Assembly (NCBI RefSeq): GCF_008728515.1
Contig: NC_044985.1
Span: 82,002,155-82,066,154, forward strand
Reading direction: 5' to 3'
DNA length: 64,000 nucleotides
Origin: Papio anubis
Lineage: Eukaryota > Chordata > Mammalia > Primates > Cercopithecidae
Shown: in pieces, positions 35,083 through 47,639 of the stretch
Position numbering within the stretch: position 1 is the stretch's first letter
Layout: each line of letters starts with the position of its first letter
Notes under the pieces: generated by a model
Told to the model about the DNA's origin: nothing
Databases searched by the model: none
The model's input: only the letters and a program-made list of their open reading frames with translations
Position numbers and translations under genes: made by a program

Positions 35083-36240
35083 AGTCATGTGCCACATAAT
35101 GTTAATGATGGACTGCATATATGATGGTGATCTCATATGATTCTAACAGAGCTGAAACATTGCTATCTGGCGATGCTGTAGCCATCATAATGTCAGTTAC
35201 AGTGCAATGCAGTACTCATATGTTCCTGGTGATGTGCTGGTGTAAACAAACCAGCACTGCCAGTCATATAAAAGTATTCAATTATGTATAGTACATAATA
35301 CTTGATAATAAACGACGTTACTAGATTATGTATTCACAATAAACTACACTTTTTATCATTATTGTAGAGTGTAATCTACTTACTTATAAGAAACAGTTAT
35401 CTGTAAACAGCCTCAGGCCAGGCCATCAGGAGGTATTCCAGAGGAAGGCATTTTTATCATGGGAGATGACAGCTCCATGGGTGTTATTGGCCCTGTAGAC
35501 CTTCCAGTGGGACAAGATGTGGGGGTGGAAGACTGTGATACTGATGATCCCGACCCTACATAGGCCTAGGTTAATATGCGTGTTTGTATGTTAGTTTTTA
35601 ACAAAAAGTTTAAGAAGTGTAAAAGAAGAAAAGTAGAAAAAAAGGTGTAGAGAATAACATTATAAAGAAAAAATATTTTTGCATAGTTGTACAATATGTA
35701 TTTTAAGCTGTTTTTATAAAAGATTCAAAAAGTTAAAAAAATTAAAGTTTATAAAATAAAAATGCTACAGTAGGCTAAGGTTAATTTATTATTGAAGGAA
35801 AAATAATAAATAAATGTAATGTAGCTTAAGTATACAGGGTTTATAAAGTCTACAGGAGTATACAGTAATGTCCTAGACTTTCACATTCACTTACCACTCA
35901 CTGACTCACAAAGAGCAACTTCCAATCCTGCAAGCTGTGTTCATAGTAAGCGCCCCATACATGTGTACCTTTTTAAAAATCTTTTATACCATATGTTTTA
36001 CTGTACCTTTTCTATGATTAGATAGGTTTAGATATGCAAATACTTACCATTGTGTTACAGTTATCTGCAGTATTCAGTAACGAAATACGCTGTACAGGTT
36101 TGTAGCCTGGGACCAATAGGCTTTACTACACAGTCTAGGTGTGTAGAAGGCATTGCCATCCAGACAACGATTAAATCACCTAATGGCCTAACTATGCATT
36201 TCTCAGAATGTATTGCCATTGTTAAGTGATGCACAACTGA
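35083..36240 (+). mobile_element. Pogo-type DNA transposon fossil (Tigger/MER2 group-like)
   Basis: The left end agtcatgtgccacataatg and the right end cattgttaagtgatgcacaactg form degenerate terminal inverted repeats. Internal blocks match a familiar primate DNA transposon family: tattccagaggaaggca, ccttccagtgggacaagatg, caataggctttactacacag. I see no transposase frame, so it is a non-autonomous or decayed copy. The exact subfamily needs a Repbase/Dfam comparison. Confidence 0.75.
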
Positions 36241-38099
36241 ATGGAAATGAAAAAGGCAGTATATTTTGAGTAGTAGAGTAACAAGCCACCATTAAATGGC
36301 AGTCGGTGATGCTCTCATCACTGCCATTCTTCTGCCGGTGGCCAAAAGGAGCAGCTACTGCTCTGGCAATGGACAGACGACCAAGTATGTTTTGGAATTC
36401 CTCTTGATCTAGTTAGAGAACTGGAATCGAGACCATCTTTCTCATCTAAGAGACTAAGAGAGACAACACCATGCCTCGTGCCTGTCTTAATCTCAGTCTA
36501 CTTTCCAGTCCCAGCTGTGTTATTATTCCTGGTCTCAACTTTACATTGCTATGCACATGCTTCCGCTCTGACTTCATCCATGCTCATCCCCACACTCTTC
36601 CAATTCGTTTGCTGAACATCCCCTTCTATGTCCAGTAACCTCCCATCCTTCCTCGATTCTTATTCTTAAAAGAACTCCATCTACTATCTTAACTGAAAAC
36701 TTGATGTCCTCCAATAATACCACTTCTTCACAGCCCCCTCAAGCATGTCCTCAGGGTCACTGGGTAAAGTAGGTGTCCACCTTTCTCTTAGTGGCCTTTC
36801 TTCACGTTTAATCCACTCTGGCACAACCCATTGCTACTCTGAACTCCATGTTCCAGGGCTATACCTCATTCCCACCATCTCCTCCCCAAAATCACCAACT
36901 ATTTTGTATTTCTTCTTGTTTTCTAAAGATTAATGTCATGTTCCAATATTTAATTATCTTGTTGAGCTATTTAAATATTAATAGGGTAGCTATAACAACT
37001 TTTTACAGCTTGCTTTCTTATGGCTTCTTGGTAAAGAGAAGGCCAGTTCCTGGCCTCTTGGTTTCTTGACAGCCATATCTCCTGTGCCTTTTTCTCTTCA
37101 GTCAATTGCTGTTGTCGTTGCTTCATGGACTTCAACATCAAGTCTGCAGCATCTCTTAATTATTGGCTTTAAACATCTTACATCAATACCAACTCCTCTC
37201 CTTTTCTTACTTGCTCAATTACTCTGCAGCAATTCATCATCTTTGAGACTTCACATGTATTATCTCTACTATTACATCTGTTTATTGGACACTTTTTTGA
37301 CTTTTTCCTGTGGCCCAGTGTTTTGAGCTCTGTCTTGACATGTCCTTAACTCCTTGTCCATCTTTTTCTTCATTGCACTCATCTAGAAAATCCAGGCAAG
37401 TAAAAACCCACTCATTTGATTTCTTTGTGCCTGAATCTGAGGAGCAGCAGGAATATGGGAAAAAATAAATCACAAAATTCGGATGATGAAGTTTTACTCC
37501 AATGTCATGATCACAACCATTAAATATACAGTCAACATCTCCCTCAATTCTATTTTTATACCCCAAAATGACTCTTCTATACTCTCTTCCTTTTCTCAAA
37601 ATTTCAATACCCCTACCTCCAGACATTTAGATGTTTACCTAGCCCTATTCCTTTTCATGGTAAAAAAAAATAGCCATCTTATTGAAATGCCCCATTTTCT
37701 TAAGAGCAAATGTACAAATCTTACATCTGCATCTATTTTCTCTTCTTTTTCCATTTAAAGTGGAAGAAGTGTCCCTCCAACTGCCAAAGGTAAATTGTTT
37801 TACTTGTCCTGTAGGACATGCCACCTCTCACCTTTCAAATATTTCCCTTCTTCAGTTGTTCCCTGTCTCTCTCCTGCATCATCCATTTTCTCATATGGAG
37901 TGAATTATTCCTACTGATATTCAAGCACATTCTAGGATTTCTCTTCTCAACAGGTCTCCTCCAATCCCACTAAAACAAATCAATGAAGATTTTCTTTGGT
38001 CCTAATATTCCATGTAGCTACTAACTTATTTCACGACCATAGCTGGACTTCTCAGAAAATGTATATCAGTGGTCCCTTCCTGCTACCCCAATTCCTATT
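36241..38099. other. Pyrimidine-leaning sequence, possibly deeper L2
   Basis: C/T-rich plus strand resembling the composition of L2 ORF2, and contiguous with a recognisable L2 at 38100, but I cannot align it with confidence. Open frames of 60-114 codons here show no known domain. Confidence 0.35.
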
Positions 38100-38727
38100 T
38101 TAATTAAACGTGGCTTTTGCCTCCACCACTCAACTCAAAACTGATCCTGTCACAGTTACGGTAAATTTTGTTTTATCAAAACACAAATTACTTTCTACTG
38201 TTTCCTTATGTAACCTTTTAGCAGCATTCAACAAGTTGACTGATCTCTCCCTTTTAAAAACACTCACCTTTCTTGGCTTCACTGACCCTGTCACTTCTGG
38301 GTCTTTCTCTCATTTCCTTGGTTGCTCCTTTCCAGTTTCCTCTACTAGCTCCTCCTCCAAAATTTACTAGTAAGTTTTGGAGCTCTGTTGGGTTTGCTGT
38401 CTTCTCTCTTTACATCCTGTTGGAAAGCCCATCTCTTTTATGCCTTCAAATACCATCCATATGCCAACACTCCCTAAGTTTCCATCTCCAGTCTAGATTC
38501 TCCTTAAGTCCAGACTCAACTGTCTTTCCCACATCTACTTGTATACCTTATGGACATCTTAGAATACTCCAAACTGAACTCTTGATCTTCTTAACCCAGT
38601 CACCTCTCCAACATGTTTCTCCTCCAGTCTTCCTCATTTGCGACAAGAGCATCATGCTTTTCCCAACTTCCACCTATAAGTCATCAGAAAACCCTGTTGA
38701 TTTTACTTTCAAACTAAGTTCTTGGAT
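38100..38727 (+). repeat. L2 LINE, reverse transcriptase region (left part)
   Basis: The order cagcattcaacaagttgact (the segment for an AFDTVDH-type motif), cctttcttggcttcactgac, ttccttggttgctcctttcc, aataccatccatatgccaac and ccaaactgaactcttgatct follows the L2 reverse transcriptase segment. The frame is broken. It continues after an inserted Alu at 39184. Confidence 0.7.
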
Positions 38728-38907
38728 CCCCTCCTTCCCTGCCTCCCTCCCTTCCTTCCTTCCTTCCTTCCTTCCTTCCTTCCTTCCTTCCTTCCTCTCT
38801 CTGTCCTGCCTTCCCCTCCTCCTCCCCTCCCTCCCCCTCCCCTCCCCCTCCCCTTCCTCTCTCCTCCCCTCTCCTCCCCTCTCCTCCCCTCTCCTTCCCT
38901 TCCTTTC
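38728..38907. repeat. ~180-nt pyrimidine tract with (TTCC)11, derived from an Alu tail
   Basis: Eleven uninterrupted ttcc units at 38752-38795, then cctcc/ctcc blocks to 38907. On the minus strand this is a (GGAA)n/(GGGGA)n purine tract that continues directly into the tail end of a reverse Alu. Confidence 0.92.
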
Positions 38908-39183
38908 CCAACGGAGTCTCCTTCTTTGTGGCCCAGGCTGGAGTGCAGTGGTGTGATCTCAGCTCAACCTCCACCTTCCTGTTTCAAGCAATTCTCCTGC
39001 CTCAGCCTCCCGAGTAGCTGGGATTAGAGGCACACGCCACCATGCCTGGCTAATTTTTGTATCTTTGTAGAGATGGGGTTTCACCATGTTGGCAAGGCTG
39101 GTCTTGAACTCCTGACCTTGTGATCCTCCCACATTAGCCTCCCAAAGTGCTGAGATTACAGGCATGAGCCACTGTGCCCGGCC
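38908..39183 (-). repeat. AluS-like SINE, inserted in L2
   Basis: Reverse Alu from acggagtctccttctttgtg to gagccactgtgcccggcc. L2 sequence lies on both sides. tggatcc before the tail and tgaatcc after the element are a possible short target duplication. Confidence 0.93.
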
Positions 39184-39920
39184 TGAATCCTTTTTTTCTT
39201 TCTACATTTCTACCTCTATCCTGGCAGTCTAAACCATGCTCACCTTTCACCTGAACACCTGGACAGCAGAAGCAGCCAACTTTCCCTTTTGTTTTTTCTT
39301 CTGTTTCCATGTAACCTGTCAGAAGGATCTTTAAAAAATGCCTATCAGAATATGTGGCTTTGCTGTTTAAAACCTTTTATGTTTTTCTGCTTCTCTGAAA
39401 TAAAATATTTTGGCCAATGAGACCCTGAGTGATCTGACTTCTGCCTACTCCAGGGTTTCGTGTTAGTCTACAGCTCTTTTCCTTGGTCACTATACTTTCC
39501 TCACTTTGACTTTTTTACTGTTACATTCCTTAAACACATCAGCTCTTTCTCATCTCAGCCTGTATATGCTTGGCCTTATACCCAGACTGATTGATCTTTT
39601 CCTAATGTTTCAGAACTGACCTCACATTCTCCAGGTCTCAGTTTTAATGTCCAACCCTAGAGAAATCTTCCCTGACTACATTAGGTAATGCAAATACGCC
39701 CTTGTTCATCTTCAACACACAGTCCTGGTGGTTTGTTTCCTATGTGAGAATTATGATAATTTATACTTACTTTTGTTTTTTCATATACATATATATGGTT
39801 AATTTGCTAAGTTCCCCACTAAATTTTAAGTTCCATGAGGTCAGAGAACCATGTCTGTCTTGCTCACTGCTGAGTCTCCAGTGTCTAGCACAGTTTCTGG
39901 CATTTAGTCGCTGCTAAATG
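39184..39920 (+). repeat. L2 LINE, 3' part (right of the Alu)
   Basis: gctgtttaaaaccttttatg, gccaatgagaccctgagtga, ctccaggtctcagttttaat, then ccatgaggtcagagaaccat and tctagcacagtttctggcat form the L2 3' region in order, ending near gctgctaaatgaag. Confidence 0.75.
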
Positions 39921-40439
39921 AAGTCTATACTAAATTCATCTTGAAACAAGTGGTATTTTTTTCTTACATTTCCTCTCTCCACTATATTATACCATATTCA
40001 GTAAAAATCTTCCCTTTATAAAAATATATATGCTCAAAAGAGATTCTATACATTTTTCTTTAGATAATGGTGATCCCTGACTCTACATGCTTATATAATA
40101 ATGCTCTATAATTATGTGCTACTTTCTATTTTAGGGTCTCACAACTATTTAGAAATCATAATTAATGATCAAGCAAATGTGGTGGGACTAGGTCATTAAA
40201 ATAATTTTACATTTAGACCCGAGCTTCCTTTCTTAAGACCTCTGGTCTAACACACATTGAGTTTCTGATTCAAGACCTGTAGTTGACTACTTTGTTGAAA
40301 AAAAAAAAAGTAAATCGATTAAAAAACTTCATAATAAAGATTCATGAGATACTTTTATTGATAGCCATTTAAAAAATCATAGGGATGGGGAAAATATTGA
40401 GAGATAATAATATTTTAATCCAATAATTATAATCATTTT
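39921..40439. other. Unassigned AT-rich sequence
   Basis: Nothing recognised. An A11 run is near 40300. Confidence 0.5.
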
Positions 40440-40835
40440 GCCTGACCACTGAACACCGACTGTGTTCCGGAAGGTTTTTTGGAATCTGGAACTATAGGGC
40501 TGAAAGTGACATAGTTTCTATTTGATTGTAGAGTTGAGACATGCATATCAACAGGTAATTATAATACAATGTCATAAGTGTTATAGAAGAGTAATTGATA
40601 AAGCGCTTTGGTACATAGAGAAGGAAACTACTAGCTTTGCCTGAAGAGAACTAGGAAAGACTCCACAGATGGGACTCTTGGATTGCTATGTAAAAATGGG
40701 TAAGTGTGTCAGGTAGGGAAGGTGAAAAAGAAAAAAGGAAGGCATTCTCAGAAGAGCAGAAAGGGATAGAGAAGGGAAAGTGTATAGCATACTACAAGAA
40801 TGATCACTGTGATTGGAAAACAGAGTACTGGGAGG
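40440..40835 (-). repeat. L2 LINE 3' region
   Basis: Reversed L2 order: ctgaacaccgactgtgttcc, atcaacaggtaattataata, agactccacagatgggactc, then ggaaggcattctcagaag. Diverged but colinear. Confidence 0.65.
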
Positions 40836-42179
40836 AATGTGACAAGAAATAATATCCATATTCTAGTTGTACTGATTTTTCTGTAAAAAATGATGGGGAC
40901 TTAGTTTGTGCTATCTGTAACTGAGAAGGCCGTAAAATATGAAAACTTCATTTTACAGAGGTTATCTCCATTACATTTTAGGTTATTATTATTAAAGTTC
41001 ATAGTCACAATAATGTTATCATAAAACTGTTTAAATAACCAGACTGAACATTTCCTACTATTTATCTTTAAGAGTAGAGGTCAAGTCCCCTCAAACATGG
41101 TGGTCTTTTATCTATATATTTCTGCATCTTTAGATAATTTAGGATCTAAATTTTAGGCTATCAATTTCAAGGTTGTTTAAAGATTAAATTTAAAAAAGTT
41201 TGGCTCACTAGAATTCCTGCCTATGACTTGTTTTTCACATATGTAGAGTGGGTGGTCATCTGTGTTACATGATGGGATGATTCCAGGAATGTCTTCTTGC
41301 TCACATTTTTTTGCAGCCCGTGAGTCACAGTGATAGACATGCCATATTAGAAATTCCTTAGGGTTAAAATATTGTCCCCAAAACCCAGTTTCTTTATCTT
41401 TCTTTTCCTTTCTTTTTATTTTTAAGGTGCAAATGGCTTTCTCACTCTCACATTCCAAGGATATTCTTAAATTTTCTTTCTTGACTTCTGCCAAATTTGA
41501 GACTCTGAGTGCATCTTTTTTTTTTTCCTTGAGTTTTTGTGTTCTCTAAATAGTCCTGGTTTCTCTAACCTTTCAAACTCATCCTTAGAAGATACAAGCC
41601 AGGGTTTAGAAAACAGGTTTTTATTCAGTCTCCTTTATTTTAGTATGTTGCCTCCCTGTAGCCTTCTGCATGCCTAGTGTCTCCAAGATAGGAGTTGTCT
41701 TTTCTTTCTTTCCAGGGAGTCGATCTCTCTTCTGGATACAAGATGCTTGGGTTTTTTGTTTGTTTGTTTGGTTGGTTTGTCTGAGAGTTGTTTTACTGGC
41801 TCTCAATGAGATGGTGGATGGGGATCTGTCTTCCAAGTTTCCACCAATCCTCCCATTTTTGTTTGCAGCCTGCATTCCTCTTCCTAGAAGTACCTGGCTG
41901 CTTTCCTTAATGTCCTTTCCAGGCTCTGTAGTGCTGGTCCCTTTTCATCTTGTGCGCTTCTTCTTTGTCCCTTCAATCCCTTTCCTTTTTGTTAAGACGG
42001 CAACCACTTGATGAACTTCTTTCCATCTTTTGTAGTATCTTTCATTGCCTCTCCAGTTGTTTTGATCTTCTGTGATTATAGCAGTTTCATTTCTTTCAGT
42101 AGAGCTTTGGGAGGGAACTAAGGTAAATTTCTGGTTTTATGCTGCCATGTTTAATTAGATATCTTCAGGACTATTTTTC
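40836..42179. other. Unassigned sequence with a 105-codon minus-strand frame
   Basis: Repeat families not recognised. The minus frame at 41177-41494 starts MAEVKKENLR and ends EPNFFKFNL; I know no family for it. Another, 41621-41875, is Lys/Thr-rich. Neither has visible promoter or splice context. Confidence 0.4.
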
Positions 42180-42400
42180 TAAAATACAAATCTCCTATAA
42201 ATCTGTGGTCTTATCCTTTCAATGGCCTTGCCTACATACAGAGTAAAATATAAATTCTTATTAGATGTTTTTCAAAGTACTTCATGATCTGCTCCTTATC
42301 TACCTATCTTCCAGTAATTTTCTTTGCCTCCTTCAATTCTGGTGCTCTTATATAATCAGTTCAGGTGTAACTGCCTCCTGGTCTTCCCTGGTTAAATAGC
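42180..42400 (+). repeat. L2 LINE fragment
   Basis: Colinear with L2: tcaatggccttgcctacata, agagtaaaatataaattctt, caaagtacttcatgatctgc, ccttatctacctatcttcca. Confidence 0.6.
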
Positions 42401-42794
42401 ACAGAGAGGTGGAATATGGAAAGACTTTGGAAATCTCCTGGCATATCATATCGTTTGAGCAAGAAGCAATGCAGAACATGTAGAAGAGGCTTTTAAGCAT
42501 AGAAAAAGGCCTAAGATCTCACCACAACCCAAGAGGCTCCAGGATCAGATATAGCAGGTAAAAGGGGGGACAAGAAAAAGAGCTAGCATTGAACAGAGGC
42601 GTTAATAGAAAGCTTGTTCCCTTTCCCTCGTATCCTTTCTCTCCTTCCCCTTTTCTGTCTCTCCTCCAGCCAACCTCTTCTACTTATTTCCTTCCACTCT
42701 CTTTTCCCTCCTCTCTTCACAACTAATGAAATTGTTGGCCCTAAATCTTCACTCCACTGTAATAATATCATATATCCCTTTGGTCTAGGCCTCA
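42401..42794. other. Unassigned sequence
   Basis: A C/T-rich block lies at 42615-42720. No repeat recognised. Confidence 0.5.
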
Positions 42795-43134
42795 AAGTGG
42801 GTGAAATATACTTTCTCACCCCTTAAGCTTGAACTTTGTCCTGTGACTTGCTTAGGCCACTGGGACGTTAAGGGTACAATGTGAGCAGAGGCTTGAATTG
42901 TACTGATGCAGTTGGGCTTGCTCTCTTGTACTTCTGATACAGCCATGAGGATGGCATTCCCTGGATACCAGAATGAGTCATGTGGGGCAGAGCCATCCAA
43001 ACCAACACATACACCTGCTTCTTGAAGCAGGGCTGCCCAGCCACCTGCAGATGCACAGTCAAGAAATAACTTTAATTGCTAAATGCCACTAAAATGTTGC
43101 AGTATCTTTCATTCAAAAAAGGTGGCTGATACAG
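42795..43134 (+). repeat. MaLR/MLT1-like LTR
   Basis: gtgacttgcttaggccactg, acagccatgaggatggcatt, gtcatgtggggcagagcc and the terminal ggtggctgatacag match the layout of old MaLR LTRs. MaLR-like internal sequence follows directly, which supports the call. Confidence 0.55.
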
Positions 43135-43940
43135 AAACTGATAGCAAGAGGTGCGATACTGTCATAAAAACACTGAAATATATGGCATTTAATTGAGGTC
43201 TAGGTGGAGGAATGATATGGAAACTTTTATAAAACGGAGAAGTAGCAATCCATATTTTGTAGTGGCAAGCATTTTGGTAAAACTATTGTCTGTCATATGA
43301 AGAAAATGTATCTAATGAACCTGCAAAGTTTGGTTAGAAGGTATCAGGAGAAGTGTTGAAGATATCAACTGGCTGTTGCGAACTGAATTTGATAAAATAC
43401 TACAAGAAAGAAAAGAGCTTAGAAAAGGACTGGTCAATTTTCTTGCAGAATTTAGAGGGAATGTAAAGAGCCAAGAAATTGCAAATTTAAAATAGAAGAT
43501 TGTTTCTCACCAAATCAATTTTAACAAAATTGGGTATTTTAACACAATCACAAGTTGAAGACTAAATCTGGGGTGCTGCCAGAAAGACATGGCCAGTTAG
43601 ACATGATCAAACCAAGAATGTGGCTGAAATACCCTTTGTTAAGATTGCCAAAAGGATTAAAATGATATCTAGTAGATTTCTCACAGGACAAAAGGGGTCC
43701 ATGAGAGCCCAAGGGAATGGTCCCAGAAATGTCTGACTCACTCCAAGAGCCCATAAATACAGAATATGGCTTAAAAAGAATCATGGGTATGGCTTTGGTA
43801 CATGGAGTTGATAGAAATCAAATACGTAAAAATCCACAAAGGTTTTAAGAGAAATGTATAAGCAACATCACCACAAGCTGGGAACAGAAAACAGACTGGC
43901 TGTTTGAAATGTAAAAAGACTTCTGAGTCTCCAACTTTCT
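43135..43940 (+). repeat. ERVL-MaLR internal sequence, decayed
   Basis: Directly after the LTR end comes gcaagaggtgcgatactgtc, then gaaatatatggcatttaat and a run of A-rich sequence with the look of MaLR internal regions. No intact frame. It is an old endogenous retrovirus-like remnant with no 3' LTR visible, because an L1 fragment follows. Confidence 0.45.
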
Positions 43941-43949
43941 ACAGGCAGG

Positions 43950-46865
43950 AATATATACATTTAATTAATGCTACAAATTTCTCCCTAAACTTCTTAAGTG
44001 ATTTCCCATTAATTTTGATATGCTGTGTTGCCATTTTCATTCATAGTATTTTATAATTTTCCTTTTTTATTTTTGTTTTGACCCATGGGTTATAAAGAAG
44101 TATACTTTTAGTATCCAAATATTTGAGTTTTTTCTAGATAGCTTTCTATTGCTGATTTTTAATTTAAATCCATCGTGGTCAGAGAACATACTTTGTATAA
44201 TTTGAATGATTTAAGTTTATTGAGGCTTCTTTATGCTCAGAGGATGATCTACCGTGATAAATGTTCTGTGTGCACTTGAGAAGAATGTGTATTCTGCTGC
44301 TGTCAGGTAGAGTGTCCTTTATAAGTCAATAAGGTCAAATTAGTTATTGCGTTATTTCCATCTTCTCTATTCATAACAACTTTCTATCTACTTGTTGTAT
44401 CAATTATTGAGAAGGAGTATTAAAGTGTCTGACTATAATGTGGCCTTTATCTGTTTACACTGTTTTCAGTTCTATCAGTTTTTACTTCAGGTATTTTGAA
44501 GCTCTGATATTAGGTGCATAAATGTTTAGGACTGTTAGGTTATTTTGATGAAGTGACTTCTTTATTATTATGAAATGATCTTCTTTTTGTCCTTGGTAAT
44601 ATCCTTTGTTCAGATATATGCTTTAACTGATATTATGTTAGACACTCCAGCTTTCTTTTGTTTATTGTACATGCGATTTTTCTTTACCCCTATTTTAATT
44701 GTTAACCTGTTTGTGTCTTCATATTTGAAGCGTATTTCTTGTAGGCAGCATATAATTGCTTCTTTTATTAAAAAAAAAAAATTCTGATCTGAAAGCCTCT
44801 GCTTTTTAATGGAGTATTAATGTTTACATTCACATTTAAGGTGATTATGTTTGAGTCTATGATCTTTTAATTTGTTTTCTATTTGTCACTTCTGTTCTAT
44901 TTTCCCTTTCCTGTTTTCTGTTTTCATTTAGATTAATTTAATTCTTTTTTATTTGATTTTATCTCCTGAGTAACTAATTAGCCATAACTATTTCTTTTAC
45001 TATTTTGGTGGTTTCTTTGAGCTTTGTAGTATTTATATTTAGCATCACATCTACTTTTAAGTGATGCTATACTACTTCATGTACAGCTTCCAATACTTAT
45101 AATAGTACTTTTCCATTTCTCTCCTCCTGACCTTTGTGCTATTGTCACATATTTAACTTTTACATATGTTATAAACCACATTCTTACTGCTTTCATTTAA
45201 AGAGTCTATTGTCTTTTAAAGATATTTATATATTTACCTCTGTAGTTACAATTTCTAGTGCTCTATACCTTTGTCTATATTTATATTCTATCTAGTATTT
45301 TTCCCTTTTATTTGAAATATTTCCTTTAATAGTTCTTATTGGATAGGTTCATGGATGATTAGTTCAGCTTTTATACATTTGAAAAAGTCTTTATTTCACC
45401 TTATTTTTTTATTTTTTATTTTTATTTTTGAGACAGAGTCTCACTCTGTCACCCAGGCTGGAGTGCAGTGGCACTGTGTCGGCTCACTGCAACTTCCGTC
45501 TCCTGGGTTGAAGCAATTCTCCTGCCTCAGCCTCCCGAGTAGCTGGGATTACAGGTGCCCACTACCATGCCTGGCTAATTTTTATATTTTTAGTAGAGAT
45601 GAGGTTTCACCATGTTGACCAGGCTAGTCTCACACTCCTGACCTCAAGTGATCCACCCACCTTGGCCTTCCAAAATGCTAGGATTACAGGTGTGAGCCAC
45701 CATGCCTGGCCTCACCTTCATTTTTGAAATATATGTTCACTGGGTATAGAATTTGAGGTTGACATTTTTATTTTAATAATTTTGAAGAGGTTGTTCTACC
45801 GTCTTGTCACTTGCCTTGTTTCTGACATAAAATTTGCTATATTATTTATTTTCTTAGTATAATATTGTTTTTTCTCTTTTTTCTTGGCTAGTGATTTATT
45901 ATTGGATGTCAAATTTAATATTTTCTCTTTATCACAAGTTGTGAACAGTTCAATTATGCTGTGCCTTTATGTAGTCTTTTTTTGTGTGTTTGAGTTTCAT
46001 TGAATTGGATTTATGGGTTTATAATTTTCATCATATTTGGAAACATTTCTACCATTATTTCTTCAAATAGTCTTCCCGTCTTCACCTTTCTCTCTCTCTC
46101 CAGCTTACTGATACTCTTTTTTATTTGATTTTTATTTTGTATAGGTTCCAATACTATGTCTTCAAGTTAACTACTCTTTTCTGCAATGTCTAGTCTGCTG
46201 TTGATCCCATCTAGTGCATTTTAAATTTCATACATTATAGTAGTTACCTCTGGATGTTTGATTTGGGTCATTTTTATATCTTCTATATCCCTGTATAACT
46301 TTTTGAACCTATCACATATAGTTATAATAAATGATTAACTATCTTTGTCTGCTTCTGTGTCAGTTCTTGGTTGCTTTTGATTGATTATTTTTCTCATCAT
46401 GGTTTCAGTTCTGCTTCTTTTCTTGACTGCTAATTTTTTATTGGATACCAAACATAGCAGATTCTGCCTTATGGGTGCTGAATATTTTCATATTTCTTCA
46501 GACATTCTTGAGCTTTCTTCTGGTATACATATATTATCTGGAAACCACTTGATACTTCTGGGTGTGGTTCTTGCTTTCAAGGCTTGTTAGGTAGGACCTG
46601 ACCAGTGCTCAGTCTGTTACTGATTGTTACTATTGAGTCAGAATCCTTTTGTTTTCTCTGTCGAATTTCCATGAACCATGAGATTCTCAGAGATGGCTGT
46701 TAGGAACAGATACTGTTCTTAGTCTTGTAGGGGTCTGGACACTGTTTCTCTAATCCTTTCTGGTAGTTCTTTCCATATGCTCATGTAGTTTCCTCAAACA
46801 CAGGTGCAGATCCACACTGAGCAGAGTATTCAAGGGATACCTTCTTCAAATTGATCCACAGTTTA
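43950..46865 (-). mobile_element. Old L1M fragment (endonuclease to 5' region)
   Basis: Reverse of old L1: gacccatgggttataaagaa, gtggtcagagaacatacttt, gcacttgagaagaatgtgta (ORF2 endonuclease region), gtgattatgtttgagtc near the ORF2 start, gggtatagaatttgaggttg (ORF1), and ttttttattggataccaaac in the 5' region. The reverse transcriptase and 3' end are missing at the left. An Alu interrupts it. Confidence 0.75.
45403..45712 (-). repeat. AluS-like SINE, inserted in L1M
   Basis: Reverse Alu from a T-rich tail to gagccaccatgcctggcc. Target duplication: tttcacctta before and cctcaccttc after share tcacctt. L1M continues on both sides. Confidence 0.95.
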
Positions 46866-47051
46866 TTTTTACAGAAAAGTAAGTTATAAAATACATATGC
46901 CAAATTCATTTCTCAAAAATAGATTGTATGCTAAGATACAACAAAATATTTTCAATGGATATTTCTGGGTGGCATTTTTTTGTTTTTTGCTTTTTTATAT
47001 TTTTAGCACATGGTTTTATAATCAGAAAATCACTTACATTAAATTAAAAAC
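46866..47051. other. Unassigned spacer
   Basis: AT-rich, nothing recognised. Confidence 0.5.
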
Positions 47052-47364
47052 GGCTGGGCACGGTGGCTCACACCTGTAATCCCAGCACTTTGGGAGGCCG
47101 AGGCGGGCAGATCACAAGGTCAGGAGATCGAGACCATCCTGGCTAACATGGTGAAACCCCGTTTCTACTAAAAACACAAAAACAAAATTAGCTGGGCGTG
47201 GTGGCGGGCGCCTGTAGTCCCAGCTACTCAGGAGGTTGAGGCAGGAGAATGGCGTGAACCCGGGATGCAGAGCTTACAGTGAGCCGAGATCGCGCCACTG
47301 CACTCCAGCCTGGGCTGCAGAGCAAGACCGTCTCATAAACAAACAAACAAACAAACAAACAAAT
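47052..47364 (+). repeat. AluY-like SINE with (AAAC)n tail
   Basis: Starts ggctgggcacggtggctcac; Y-type gagaccatcctggctaacat and ggcgggcgcctgtagtccc. The tail is a seven-unit (CAAA)n microsatellite at 47336-47362. aattaaa recurs just before and after. Confidence 0.95.
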
Positions 47365-47439
47365 AACACACAAATTAAATGCTCCTTCTTAAGGTGGCTT
47401 CTCCAGTTTCTCAGTCAAAGTTAATTGCTTCCTTCACTC

Positions 47440-47615
47440 TGCCATAATTTCTATTAGGAAATTCTTATGATTAGTTTACATTTTTCTTTCTCTACCACTC
47501 TACTCTGAGCTCCTTCAAAGTAGTTACCAAGTTTTACCAAGTTTTGTTTAATTTTATGTCCCCACTGTCTGACATAGAACAGAATTGTTGGGTATTAAAA
47601 GAACCCTTAATAAGG
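47440..47615 (+). repeat. L2 3'-end fragment
   Basis: ctactctgagctccttcaaa, ttttatgtccccactgtctg and gacatagaacagaattgttg follow the L2 3' order. Includes a short tandem accaagttttaccaagtttt. Confidence 0.5.
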
Positions 47616-47639
47616 TAAAACTCAGAACCCCTATAGAAA

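Noticed and set aside
38273..38956. A 227-codon plus-strand frame, the second longest in the window
   Set aside because: It reads through decayed L2 sequence, the (TTCC)n tract and the start of an Alu; codon use and repeats show no real protein.
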